From contig CM053140.1 of NCBI GenBank assembly GCA_028571685.1, forward strand, positions 23,107,501 to 23,171,500: 64,000 nucleotides of DNA. The letters are read 5' to 3'. The notes beneath the pieces were generated by a model, which saw only the letters and a list, made by a program, of their open reading frames with translations, had not been told where the DNA came from and did not search any database. Made by a program: the position numbers and the translations under genes. Of this stretch, positions 33,147 through 45,185 are shown one piece after another. This stretch comes from Heterohyrax brucei (taxonomy: Eukaryota > Chordata > Mammalia > Hyracoidea > Procaviidae). Each line of letters opens with the position of its first letter. The first letter of the stretch is position 1.

Positions 33147-34857
33147 TAAGGATGGAAATGTACAGTTCTCTGAGACACTCTCAGCCCAAAATCAGAGCAT
33201 CATCCTCAAGCAGGTGGGCAAAGAAGACAGATTCTTGTTATCTCCAAGTGGAGCCACAATCTATGCATGTCTACTGTAGCACCTTTTCCTTTTCTGACAG
33301 TAAGTGGTGGTGGAGGAGGGGTTGGCAGGTCTAGAAGCTCCTATTGCTCAGGAGATGTGGAGTGGTACCCCATTACAGGGATATTGAGGTCTGTTATTAT
33401 TAGAGGAGGTATTGGCTGACACACAGTTGGTATCACCTTCAGATGGGATAATGAAGGGGTAGTGAAAGACACTCAGTGTAGAGGCCACCTGGTCACAGAA
33501 GAGATGGTGGCTAGACCATCACAGTAGTGATTCCTTCAAAGAATGAAAGGACACATAACCGTCTTCTGCCCGGGAGAAAAAGGCCTTGCTCAAAGCCCTC
33601 TAAAATGAAGTCTAGATGCAAGTGTGAATGGGACTACATATCTGCCTAGTAGGACCCACCCAGCAAGGGGAGAAGATCGCCTCCCCAGAAGGGCCTCTTA
33701 TCGCTAATACTGAGACTGTCCCTGTTCAGTGATTAGGGGCCCAACTGGGGCACCCCACAGGCCAACTAGTTCAGGTCCCAATAAAGCCATTCTCTATCCA
33801 GCCTAGGGCCCTTAGAGTCAGGGTGGATAGCTTAGATGGCATCTACTCTGGTTGTTTCCCCATCTTTCCTGGGCATGGGGAATGAAAATGAGGGGAACGG
33901 AAAGAGAGTCCCACAGAGAGGAATTTTGAGACTCTTTAGGGGTTGATCAGAAAAGATAAAGAAGAAATGAGACAGGTGAAGAGTTAGATTTGGGTTTAAA
34001 ATGAGTGCACCAGACTTCTTTATCTGGAAAGATTTCCTGGGGACAGAAGTGAATACTGTGGTGGTTAAGGCTTTGTGAACTTGGCCAGACAACGATTCTC
34101 CATGTTTGGCAGCTATATCAAGCATCAGGGGGCCGGGCCTGTGGTGGCTTCATGTCCCTCAGCTCTCATCTTCAGCCTTCCACCACTTAGTCCTGTCTCC
34201 CCACATTGCCACCAGCTCCTGCTGTCTTCTCTTTTTGCATCCGGTTCCTGGGACTTGAACTAGCAGCCGTTGGATTCATCAACCCTTAAAGCTGGTGAGT
34301 GAGAATGCTATTCCCTGACAGACCGATCCTGGATTTGTAAGCTCCTGAAGCTCTGTGAGTCACCAGAAACCTTGCAGCCTTGCCCACCAGTTTGGGATCT
34401 GCCAACCTACATAGGCTGTGACATAGAACTCTAATCTCTGACTTGCTGACATTGGTTTCACCAGCTCCCATAGCCATGTAAAACTTGTGCCTGGACTTGG
34501 GACAGTTCAGCTTCTACAACCTTGTGAGCCGTATCTCTTAGATATATCTTTAGTCTTGCATGTCTTAAGTTACTGGTCTTCCTTCTGTAGAAAATACAGC
34601 TGAAGTAAAACACCCAAAAGAAATGCACTCCTTGGGCAGAGGAAGGCTGGAGTGAATTCAGTGACACCAGTAAGCAATCAATCCTTTTGACAGGCTCTAC
34701 AGAGTCTAGACGTACCAGCGGGGCAAATGTCTCCTGAATTTCACCTCTGTTGAGGACGCTGTACATGGCAGGACTCAAAAGAAACTGACCAGATACCTCG
34801 GGTCTGGGAGCTCTTTTGTCAGCCTCGCCAGCTTTCTTTTCAAGGTCTTACCTGATC
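33147..34857. other. No gene recognised
   Basis: The part at about 34280-34560 ('cctggatttgtaagctcctg', 'tgtgagccgtatctcttaga') has the look of an LTR or DNA-transposon relic, but I cannot name it. The remainder shows nothing. Confidence 0.4.
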
Positions 34858-35020
34858 GAAAACCCCACTGGCATATTGGGTGAGTACTGCTGCTAATCAA
34901 AAGATTGACAGTTGAGATCCTCCAGGTACTCCTTGGAAACTCTACAGAGAAGTTATCCTCTGTCTTATAGGGTCGCTATGTATCATAATTCAGTTGACAG
35001 CAACGGGATTTGGGGGTACC
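34858..35020 (+). mobile_element. AfroSINE
   Basis: 'gaaaaccccactggcatatt', 'ccttggaaactctacagaga' and 'gggtcgctatgtatcataat'. Confidence 0.9.
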
Positions 35021-35245
35021 TGAGTGAGTTCAGTTTGCATCAAGATTAGAGGAGGCCAACAGTATTATTACTGAGCAAGGGCCCAAGATGGTGAGAAAAG
35101 AGGATCAAATGAGCAGGAGGGCCCAAGAGGCTGAAGGAAAGTGTGGGCAGATTGGAGGTGGGGTGGACAATTGGTCATCATATTGCACTTACCAGGTGCT
35201 GCTGGATCCTGTCAGTCAAAGTAGCCCAGGCATCCTATGTTCATC

Positions 35246-35763
35246 TGTCATGGATTGAATTGTGTCCCCCCCAAAACAGGTGTAGCCACCTGACCATGAT
35301 TCCCTGTGTTCTGTGATTGTCCCCTATTTTGCGATTTTGCTGTGCTGCATGCTAAAGGATTAGGGTGGGACTGTAAATCCCGAAGATCACCTCCATTCTC
35401 CATTGTAAAGGGCGTTTCCTTGGAGTAAGGGGGTTGGCCCACCCTTAATCCTTTTGTTCTATAAAAGATAAAACAAAAAAGAAGCAAGCACAGAATTGGG
35501 AACCTCACACCATCAAGAAAGCAGCACCAGGGAAAGAGCACATCCTTCAGACTTGAGGTCCCTGTGCCAAGATGCTCACTGGACAAAGACTGATACAATA
35601 ACAGAATTTACTCTAGAGCTGACAAGGGGGAAAGTTGTCCCCTGGAGCAGACATCCTGAATTTGGACTTCAAGCCTATGGGACGTGTAAGGAATAAACCT
35701 TCCTTTGTTAAAGCCATCCACTCTGTGGTATTTCTGTTAGAGCAGCCCTAGCTGACTAAAACA
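35246..35763 (+). mobile_element. MaLR-type solo LTR with 5-bp duplication
   Basis: Starts 'tgtcatggattgaattgtgt', ends 'agctgactaaaaca'; an AATAAA-type signal is at 35692. Flanks tcatc (35241-35245) and ccatc (35764-35768) form a duplication with one change. Confidence 0.88.
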
Positions 35764-36295
35764 CCATCTGTGCAATAAAGGTTGGTGATGGTGAAGTTCA
35801 GAGTGAACAAAACCAGAGAAGACTCAGTAGCTATCCTAGGGAGGAAGAAAAAGTTGTCCCTGTGGACCTTAGTAATGGCTAAGGTTGCCTGCATAGTCAC
35901 CCATCGTGGACATGTTTCAGTCGAGCTTCAGACTAAAACAGACTAAGAAGGAAGACTTGGTGGTCTAAGTTGTGAATAAAATCAGTCAGTGAAAAGCTTA
36001 TAAGTAGTAACGGAACATTGTCTGAGATAATGCTGAAGAGGAGCCCTTCTGGTTGGAAAGCACTAAAATGAAGACTGGGGAAGAGCTTACTCCTCAAACA
36101 AGAGTCATTTTTAATGATACGGACCGAGTCAAGCTTTCGGAACCTTCATTTGCTGATGTTGCAGGACTCAAAATGAGAAACAGCTGTAAATATCCATTAA
36201 GAATCAGAATCCGACATGCAGGAAGTATGAGTGTTGGAACAGTGGAAACTCAAAAATGAAATGCAATGCATAAACACTAATATTCTAGGCATTAC

Positions 36296-36869
36296 CAAAG
36301 CAGGGTAGGAAGCAAAGCATTCAGGAACCCTGGTTTAAAATAGGAAGAAATTAGGCAGCCAGAAAGAATTCTTTCATACAATTCACATTTCCCTTTTGTT
36401 TTTCACTTGTCTTAAAAATCCCTAAGCTTTCTCTACCTAGCCTCTGATAGGAAGTCACACATTACCTGACAGGAACCACTGACATAATACCTTTAGAGCT
36501 TCTCCTTACAGCTTCTTTTCTAGGAGGCACCAAGTAGAAGAGGCCACTGAAAGGGCCAATGGGGACCCCCTGCTGAGCTGACAACTGAGAGTTCCCTGGA
36601 ACCCAGATTGTATATAGCCCACTCCAGGATGGGTGCCCCTCCCAACTGCTCTCATTGGTCCCCTGACCCCACACCCAGCATGTAGCTTCTCCTATAAACC
36701 TCCCATTTTTGCCTGACCAATCTGGAGCAACTTAGAGAATGAATATGTTATCTGTCTCCTGTGCTGCCTGTATCACAGATGTAAAGGTTTTGATCACTCG
36801 CCCAGATACTCTCTCAGAGACTGGCTTTGCAGGCAGCTAATGAGAATTTGGAAACTTTGTCCGGTAACA
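36296..36869 (+). repeat. 5' LTR of the class I provirus
   Basis: Aligns with 41509-42077 throughout: 'aattctttcata' (36368), 'cacttgtcttaaaaatcc' (36405), 'ccccacacccagcatgtag...' near 36665, 'tgtaaaggttttgatcact' (36780), end 'ggtaaca'. Confidence 0.8.
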
Positions 36870-36872
36870 ATT

Positions 36873-36890
36873 TGGCAACTCAGCCACGAG
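36873..36890 (+). promoter_or_regulatory. Primer-binding site, possibly tRNA-Arg
   Basis: 'tggcaactcagccacgag' starts three bases after the LTR. It resembles a tRNA-Arg primer site with about four mismatches; the tRNA assignment is tentative. Confidence 0.45.
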
Positions 36891-38394
36891 GCATACTGTG
36901 CCTGGGCTCGATGACCTCCTGGAGGAACAAAGGGGCTGGTTGGGCTCCGTAAGCAGCCGCCACACTCAAGACCTCCAGTGACTCCTTTCCCCACTGTTGG
37001 ACATCGTCAGCTTCTCAACAAGCACTGTCTAGGGGTGAGTGACCAACCTTTTCGTTTCTCCTCTCTCTCTTCTCTTCTGGGGTGGCTTTTTCTTTTCCTA
37101 AATTTTTTTTTGGTTTGTGGACCTGTGCCAAGACAGGAACCACCTTGGATTACACAGTTACCACATGCTATCCCTACCCTCTGGACATCAAGCACATCAA
37201 GTTTGGGATTATTCCGCTGATACAAAAGTTCCTGGCAAATGGGGTCCCTTGGGAAAAGTTTCCTTGAGTTGGAAGGCCCCAGGAGTAACAAAAACTCCTA
37301 TGTGTTCCCAACGAAGCAGGTCTTTTAGTTTTCCCAGGAGTTTGTCTCTATGAGTGGGAAGTGTTGGTCATGTAGGGCCCCTGCTGCAAGGTTCCAGGAG
37401 CAAAAATGGCTCATAGTGCTACTGGCAGAGGGTTTCAGATGTGTGAGTGAAGCCAGCTGGAAAAATGTGTGTGATACGTAAATACTTGGAGTTTGCATGT
37501 GTGTCTGATCAAATGGAGCTGCATAGTTGTCCTGTGTGTGTTTGATGGCATGGATACATTTACAGTGTGGTTTTGTATTTGCCTTTGGGGTTTGGAGTGA
37601 TACAACAAAGTCTATCCATGTGTCTTTATATCTCTTATCGTGTTATTGACAGTATATTCCATTGTTTTAAATTACTGGCTGAAAGCTGACAGCCCTAGGA
37701 CATCAGGGCTTGCTGTTTTCAGGGTTCTAAGTCAACCTAAACATATGTAAATGTCTCTCCTGAAGTCCCCAAGTAAAGGAACTTCAGGGAAGCTGTTAGA
37801 AAAAGCCAGCTGGTAAAACTCAGAAATTAAAGGCTTGAGATGTTTAAAAAAGTTTTTATTCAGGATGACTCTCTAGACTCTTTTTCTCCCCCCTTATATT
37901 GAGACTAATAGATAACTGATATTATGTAAATTTATATAGTGTTTACTTTTGAAGCACCAGAAATATGTGTATACTATAGAAGCTTACAGAGTGAAGTCAT
38001 CTTTGCTGTTTAAGGAATGTAGTGCAAAAGTTTATTTAAAAATGTTCATTTGGTATGGTTAAGGGTTTTATTTCTCTAACAGCTGTCTAACAATTTAATG
38101 CCTTAATTCATACGATCTTTAAGTACATTAAGCTTAAAAATTGGGTAACAAGGTTCTCTGACATCTGAGTAAAACAGTCAATTTATTCCTCGAAGGCAAA
38201 GATCTGATCTCTCACTAGGATGAGATTCCTGAGTCAAAACTGAAAAGGTTTAGGCACAGATAGGAATCAAAGGCTGGCTCGTTCTCATTGGGTTAAATGT
38301 ATATGTTTATTTCTTCTTAATATTATCCAACAAATGCATAATATGAAGTCATGATTTGATTGTTTGCTTCTTAATTGCTATCTGGAAAGACTGT

Positions 38395-38550
38395 GGTTAC
38401 ATAGTGATAAGTGGTATCCCTGCTAATCAGAAAGTCTGCTGTTTAAATCTCCTAGCTGCTCTTTGGCTGCGTGGTAGGGCAGCTCTGTTCTGCTCTGCCA
38501 TACAGGGCTGCGGTGAACAAAAATCAACTCCACAACAGTGAGTTTGATTC
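38395..38550 (+). mobile_element. AfroSINE inside the provirus
   Basis: Diverged copy: 'acatagtgataagtggtatc', 'ctgctaatcagaaagtctgc', 'cagctctgttctgctctgcc', 'caactccacaacagtgag'. It is younger than the provirus. Confidence 0.75.
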
Positions 38551-40679
38551 AGTTTTAACTGCTTTCTTGACACACTGAGAAACGTCAGAGAACTAACAAC
38601 ACTATCAAGTGGCAAAACCAGACCAGCTTTAAAACAACACTGAACCAATTCAGAGTCCAAAGGCTGAGTGCCTGTCACACTGAGGCTTTTTACAGTAGGG
38701 TGCCACCCGGGCATTTAAATTGGTACAACTGGACTTGCTGACTGACAGAGCCAGAAGAGTTGGATGCCTACATGCAAAAGGCCTAGCTGGTAGAGTAAGG
38801 CTGTCTTGAACATTTAAATCAGGGACGCTACAGGGTCTTGAAGCACTCCCCCCTACAGCAGGGGTGGAGGCAGACTGCTGCTCATGCCCTTAAGGCCCTA
38901 AGAAATAAAAGCTGAGCTGCTTTATGGGTTGAGAAACGTGGAGCCACACCCCCTCATGTTTCTAATTGTGGAGGTGCCACTTTTGTGGGTTTGGAAAACT
39001 GTGTGCCTCAATCTCAGGCAGCAGGAGGTGCTGTCCCAGTGGGCCAGGAAGGCAGAGCTATAGGATAGAGCAGGGGGTGTGGGTAAGGGCTTCCATTCAG
39101 AAGTTAGAGAAGGGAGCCAATGTCTAGAGTCTAGAGGACACAGCCATTGTAAAAATGCCTCAGAAAAAAGGAACAAGCTTCTAGGTGGGGAGCTAATGTG
39201 ATGTGTTCTGTCAGACTGTTTGGTGACTGCCAGTTCCTCTTCCACCTGTGTGGTTTCTCTGATTTGTAATGTTAATTTGCTTTAAAAGCAGATAATCTAT
39301 GTTCTACATTTCACAACAAAAGAAGACTATTGGATATTTAAACTGGACTTTAAGACATTTGCTATAGCGGGGTGAATGTTTTATTTGCTGCGAGGTTATA
39401 ATTCTTTAGACAACAAAGGATGAGATGTCATAAATATATTTTATTTAATTGGACATCATCAAAGCCAATGCTTTGACTGAGATACTCATGTTATTTGCCT
39501 GTAAGTTTATTTTATACTATATAAACACGTTAGAGACATAACACCCTGGTATATCCTGACGGTGTGACCTCAAAAGAGTATTAGGTATGGTGTTCAGTTT
39601 CTTAAAAATATGGGTAACAACTGTGTTTAAAAATGTTATTGCCTAAAGGTTGTGTTTTTATAATTGATTTATCTCACTGTGAAAAAGATCCAATTTCATG
39701 ATCGTGTTAAGTTTTTGTCATCTAAATGTTTGTGCTAATAAAAAGAACTATCTCAACAGAAATTTTGGAAAGTTCTGCTTTCTGTATATGGAAAAGTAAT
39801 TTTGCTTTTCCAAAACTTATTTAACTAATGCATTCAGGTTGTTATCATTCTCCAGATAGAAATTCCTCTGGGTGAACTTGGTAGAGTTATGAATATCATA
39901 ACCAGAGAAGTGTCTCAAATTTTGGCCACTATTTTACAAATTAAAGTCATGTTGAGTTTCTTATCCTAACAACTAACCAACTGACCAACCAACCAACAAA
40001 AAAACAGTTTAAGTCATGACAGATAAATGTGACTATAAGGTGCTTGACATTTTAAAAATCTGATAGTGCTCAATTACCATTTATTGAACACTTTGATCAA
40101 GGGTTTTATAGTGAGATACACAACTCTTTGGGGGTTTAAGTTTATGGCTTCTGTGGAGATTGAGGTAACCCACACAAGCTACTGCTTTTGAAAGAGATGG
40201 TTCCTTAAGCCACTGAAGCCTTGGCTGTAAAGGGCCAAATGAAAAAGAGCCCTGACCCACAAACTTGATGATTCTACCCCCATCAAGAGGGAGGCCTGAG
40301 AGGTAAGTGTCTCATTACCATTAGAAAAGCTAAAAGACTGGTCCTCAAGCTAGCTTTTCAGCTGAGGACCTGGAGGAAAAGAGCCAGATTGCCTCACTCT
40401 GGCTGGTTTCACTGAACTATTTGAGAAAAACATCCAGTGCCAATTTTAAAAGTGGAAAAAGGAAAAGCCATTATAGCCATACAGTTTATATCCTAGTCCA
40501 CATGACACATAGGACAACTTACAAAAGCCTGAGGCAAAGCTTCAGGCCATACTCCCAATTGGTCGAGAAGACTTTTCTTTTAAGGTATTTTCATAACAGA
40601 AATTCTGGCGGCAGGGAAAACAGACTAAAAAAGCTCCGGTGTGTTGACAGCCAAGTCCAAGTGTCACCTTGAGGTAACC

Positions 40680-40800
40680 CAGTTAACCCCAGAGATGAGC
40701 CCTAAAGTTATCACTGGCCAGTAAATATGGACCCTGGTAAACACAGGTGCTGTTAAAAACAAGGCCACTGAAAGGCAGAGTGTCCCGGGCACCCTAAAAC
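40680..40800 (+). pseudogene. Retroviral protease-like remnant
   Basis: One frame reads a short stretch ending in a 'VNTGA' motif where aspartic proteases have D-T-G-A. The Asp to Asn change and a stop just upstream mark it as dead. The neighbouring sequence fits a gag-pol junction only loosely. Confidence 0.4.
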
Positions 40801-41494
40801 AGGACGTTTAGTGGATCTCCCCCCATGCTCAGATGAACAGGCCCTTCGGGACTCTTTCAGAAGAGGAGTCTAAGAAATTGACCACTGATTGGGGCCAGAG
40901 GCCCGTATGCCTCCTGGCTACCAATCAACAGCTCGATCGGAGAACTAAGCATTATACCCTGATGCAGACGTTGAGAAACAAAATTATACTTGTCTTAGAT
41001 AAGGGAAGCCACCTCCTATATTCTAAATTACCCAAATGGGCAGCTACTCTCTAAGCGAGATTGTGTAAAATTTAAGTTTTACTCTTCAGATCAAGTTTTT
41101 ACTTTTATGTTTGATGAACTTTCCTCTTATGTCTGATAAGGAGGAATGTGGCCACAGTTAAAAACACACTTCTTTCCCTGTGTTCCTAAATGTCCTATTA
41201 AGTTGTTGGGACAAAATTACTGGTTGAAACCCAAGTAAGATTTAAAAATTGGTTATATTATTGGTTTGGGGATACATGCCTGGGAAGAGTCTGATGGCAT
41301 GAGGCATTTTCAGATGTTGTCTGCTACATACCTAGGCTGTGCTGATTGAAGCACGATGTCCTTCATACATATGTAACTCTGTCATGATTTCTTCCCTATA
41401 TATAACTAAAGGTCTTCACCTCTTTCTCCGCCCTTCCTCAGCAGGAAGTAGCCAGAATGATCTGCATCCCTTTTCCAAAGACTGTAAAGATTTT

Positions 41495-41508
41495 AAAAGG
41501 AAAAGAGA
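41495..41508 (+). promoter_or_regulatory. Polypurine tract of the class I provirus
   Basis: 'aaaaggaaaagaga' immediately precedes the inferred start of the 3' LTR ('tgagctaaagc'). Confidence 0.65.
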
Positions 41509-42077
41509 TGAGCTAAAGCTGGGAGGAAGCATCTAGGAACTCCACTATGAAAAAGGGAAAGAGTAAAATAGACATTCAGCAATAATTCTTTCATAGAATT
41601 GGCTTTTCCCTCCTGTTTTTTACTTGTCTTAAAAATCCCCGGGCTTTCTCCACCTAGACTCTGATATGAAGTCACACAGTGGCCAGTAGCCAACAATAAC
41701 CACTGAGATAATACCTCTAAAGCTTCTCTTTATAGCTTCTTTTAGGAGGCACTGAGTGAAGGGGGCCCATGAAAGAGCCAATGGAGACCTCCTGTCTGAG
41801 CTGACAACTGAGTTTCCTGGACCCCAGATCAGATTGAGCCCACTCCGGAATAGTTGCCCCTCCCACCTGCTCTCATTGTTCCGCTGACCCCACACCCAGC
41901 ATGTAGCTTCTCCTACAAAACCCATTTTTGGACAGGCAAGGAGAAAAAACATGTTGTCTGTCCCTTGTGCTTCTGATGGCACAGAAATAAAGGTTTGGAT
42001 CACTCACTCAGATAGCTGTCTCAGAGACTGACTTTTTGGGACAGGGAAAGAGAATTGGGAAGGTTTGTCTGGTAACA
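41509..42077 (+). repeat. 3' LTR of the class I provirus
   Basis: Starts 'tgagctaaagctggg', ends 'ggtaaca'. An AATAAA signal lies in 'agaaataaaggtttgg' (about 41983-41998). Confidence 0.8.
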
Positions 42078-43035
42078 TTACTAAACTGAGATGCTCTGGT
42101 ATCGGCCATTTTCCACTGAATAGTCATACGGTCCAGTATGCCAGGAATGACAACTTGAAGAGGAATGGGGTTGCATTCATCATCAAGAAGGACATTTCAA
42201 AGTCTATCCTGAAATATAATGCTGTCAGTGATACAGTAATATCCACACAACTGCATGGAAAACCAATAAATGACTACTATTCAATAATTTGCACCAATCA
42301 CTAAGGCCGAAAAGGAAGAAATTGAGGATGTTTCACTAGGTTCTACACTCTGAAATTGATCAAACATGGATTCAAGGTGCACTGACAATTACTACAAATT
42401 GGAATGTAGACGTTATAAATAAAGAAGGAAGAGCGGCAGCTGGAAAGTAAGGCCTTGGTAATAGACATGATGCTCAAGATTGCATGACACAATTTTGCAA
42501 GATGAGTGTCGTCGGGGCAAATACCTTTTTCCACCTACATGAATAGTAACTATATACATGAGCCTCATCAGATGGAATACACAGGGATCAAATTGACTAC
42601 ACTGGGGAAAAGAGATGATGGGAAACCTCAGCATTAGTTAGTCGAAGGCCAGGGGCTGACTGTGAAACAGACCATTAACTGCTCATATGTAGGTTTCATG
42701 CTGACGAAAGTTAGAAAAGTTCATGAGAACCAAAGCACAAACTGGACTCTAGCCCACCGGCGTTGAGAGACCATCTGAGACAGAGATCTGAGGCACTGAA
42801 CACTAGTGACCGAATCTAGCCCAGTCGCAGGGTGACATCCAGTAAGTCATGTCTGAAGCAAGCAAAGGTCACTGAGAAGACAGGGGAGAAAAAACATCCA
42901 GATGGATGTCAGACGAGACTCTGAAAATTGCTCTTGCATGCTGAGTAGCTAAAGAAAAAGAAAGAAATGATGTAGTAAAAAATAATACAGAAATCAGTAA
43001 AGGGAAAGAACAGTTCTATGGAATTTGTTTCATAC

Positions 43036-43038
43036 ACA

Positions 43039-43070
<32 letters not shown>

Positions 43071-43085
43071 CACACACACACAGAT
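43036..43085 (+). repeat. (GA)n(CA)n microsatellite
   Basis: About ten GA repeats followed by a CA run. Confidence 0.95.
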
Positions 43086-43874
43086 ACATTCTTCTTGTTC
43101 AAAAATGTGTCAAGGATTCTTGAGATCAAAAAGACAGCCAAGCACAGAGAATTATTCCCAGTCTTGACTGGCCCATTTCTTGAACCGACCTTGTAAGGAG
43201 CCAAGCGTTTGCAACTCCAACCCCTACATCAGTTCTTGGCAACCCAGGTCTGTGGTCCTTCTAGCACAAGCTGTTTCAGTGACCTGAGAGAATATGGTAA
43301 CTTAGCTGGTTGCTGCTACCATAAAACACAGATTCCTCCCACCTGCCACAAAACCAGTACTGAGACAGGAGGTGAGGTGAATAACCAGGAGCATTGATCA
43401 TATATAGCTATACAAATCCTCCAAAACGTGTCCGAGTTTCCCAGTCAGGCTGGAAGTTTGTACTGGGTGTCTCAGGGAGGACAAAGGTGACCAAATGCAT
43501 GCCGACATTTAGTCATGGGGGAAATCAGTCATGGAATAATGTAGGGAATTCCTAGTAAGGGTCTGGAGCGGATGTCTGGAGCCTGGAAATGGTGCCTGGA
43601 ATTCTCCCAGTCTTCACGCTGTAGTGAGGCAAAGGAAGAATGATAACAGTGACAGGTATTTCAGTGCTAAGTGCCCAAAGACACAAACCTTTATTTTTCT
43701 TTCTTTTTATACAGAAACGGCTTTCAAGCTTAGCTTAGCTACATAGCAAGTTCAAGCGAGTTACACTGCAATCATTGCATTATTCTTTCTTAAGTTTCAA
43801 TACCTCATCTCATCTAAATTGGCCTATGTGAGGAATCCTTGAAAAACCAGTAATTCAGCCAAAAAGGTTGTTAA

Positions 43875-44028
43875 ACCAAACCCAGTGCCGTCAACTCGCA
43901 TCTAACTCATGGCAACCCTAGAGGTCAGAACAGAACTGCCCTGTGGAGTTTCCAAGGAGCACCTGGCGGATCTCAACTGCTGACTTTTTGGTTAGCAGAC
44001 ACAGCACTTAACCCACTATGCCACAAGG
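43875..44028 (-). mobile_element. AfroSINE with 9-bp target duplication
   Basis: Reverse copy, 'accaaacccagtgccgtca' to 'actatgccacaagg', bounded by ggttgttaa at 43866-43874 and 44029-44037. Confidence 0.95.
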
Positions 44029-44344
44029 GGTTGTTAAGAGTTTAATTAAGTAATTACAGATATATTTATATAGGGTAAGTCACTGTTACCAGCTCCTGAG
44101 TTAAAAGGGCTGCCACGGGCTGGGCCCAAGTGGCAGAGAGCAGTGTGGCCAGTGGTGGCAGGCAGTGGTGGGTGGAGTTGTCAGGCAACAGGTGGAGACA
44201 GCCACTGGCTAGGCAGGAGGAGCAGCTATCAGGGTCAGTCAACAAGCTGTTGGAATAAGAGGGACCCCACTCCAAAATCCAGTGCTGTTAAGTCTTGTCA
44301 AGGACAGTCCCAAAGGAAACATTCAGCTGCCAGGCTGACTTATC

Positions 44345-44680
44345 GCAGGTACACGCTGTCGGCATGGCCAAAGTTCACAGCAATGGCTCTGCTCTGAAAA
44401 GCAGAGTGGTAAACTTTATGCCTCCAGCTGACAGTCTCAAAGAACTGCCCAGGGGGAAGGCAAAGGGGGCTTATCCCAGGCAAATGTTATGGTAAGGCCA
44501 AGGGTCACAGCGAGTGCTCTGCTGTGAAAAGCAGGGTTCTGTTCCCCAAATCAGGGTTGTAGTCCTGAAGTCTTTTCCAAACAAAGTACAAAAAGAGGGC
44601 CCCAAACTGCCCAGGCACATGCAGTGGTGAAGATCAAAGTCACAGCTGGGGCTCTGCTCTGAAAAGCTGGGCCACTGTGG
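44345..44680 (+). repeat. Three-copy tandem repeat, ~130 bp
   Basis: The motif 'gctctgctctgaaaagcag' or a close variant appears at about 44385, 44515 and 44650, each preceded by 'ggcca-ag-tcacag'. The spacing is about 130 bp and the copies are diverged. Confidence 0.7.
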
Positions 44681-45185
44681 GTCTTTGCAGCTGCTTGTGA
44701 TTCCTTGGGTGGTCTCTCTCTTATCTTAGAGAGGACAAATGTTTTTCCCATAGGAAGAAGGTGTGGCCTTACCACTCCTCAAGGCTGAGGAGACTGCCTC
44801 ATTGAACAGCCTTTCCTTTGACTTTTTGAGCATTCACACCTTCTTCTGGGCTTCTAATTAGCAAGACAGACCCCATTTTGATACACCCCCATGACACCCC
44901 CACCTCCTGCCCCCATGGTGGTTATCTGGACAGAGGGTAGATGACTGGCAATGCTGTCAGTTCGGTGATCTGGAGAGAACATGAAAACCACCAGCTGCAA
45001 AGATCTGATCATGTTTTATCATACCAGTGACTGGGCTGTCACCTCCCCTGCTCATGGTTCTGGTGGGTTATAAGTTAATATGTAATCTCCCTGGGCTAGG
45101 GAGTGCACGGAAGCTAGGGCTTTAAGAAAAACAGTAATACATAAAAATGAAGTAGGTCTTGTTCAACGTTTTCTACAACCTGCTT

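Larger units (their letters stand above)
36296..42077 (+). mobile_element. Gammaretrovirus-like (ERV1/class I) provirus, decayed
   Basis: Two LTRs of roughly 570 bp (36296-36869 and about 41509-42077) flank about 4.6 kb. The candidate duplication is TTAC at 36292-36295 and 42078-42081; 4 bp fits class I. The internal sequence is AT-rich and full of stops. The only hint of coding is a protease-like active-site reading near 40727 whose catalytic Asp is replaced. The LTRs have diverged strongly, so this is much older than the class II provirus at 18464. It cannot produce proteins. Confidence 0.75.
35945..42975 (+). mobile_element. RTE 5' half, split by a 5.8-kb provirus
   Basis: Left part 35945-36295: RTE 5' region ('gacttggtggtctaagttgt', 'tttgctgatgttgcaggact', 'cataaacactaatattctag'). 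Right part 42078-42975 continues the endonuclease reading ('ggtatcggccattttcc', 'aatggggttgcattcatcat', 'aatgctgtcagtgatacag', 'cagatggaatacacagggat') into 'gatggatgtcagacgagac'. Joined conceptually, the parts are colinear in RTE ORF2. No open frame survives. Confidence 0.8.
43680..45180 (-). other. Possible LTR-derived region with internal ~130-bp repeats
   Basis: On the minus strand an AATAAA lies in 'aaaaataaaggtttgtgtc' (43686-43700 region), similar in kind to ERV LTR ends. Upstream of it on that strand are three tandem ~130-bp units (44345-44680), reminiscent of LTR enhancer repeats. No paired LTR or TG/CA ends were found, so the assignment is weak. Confidence 0.3.
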
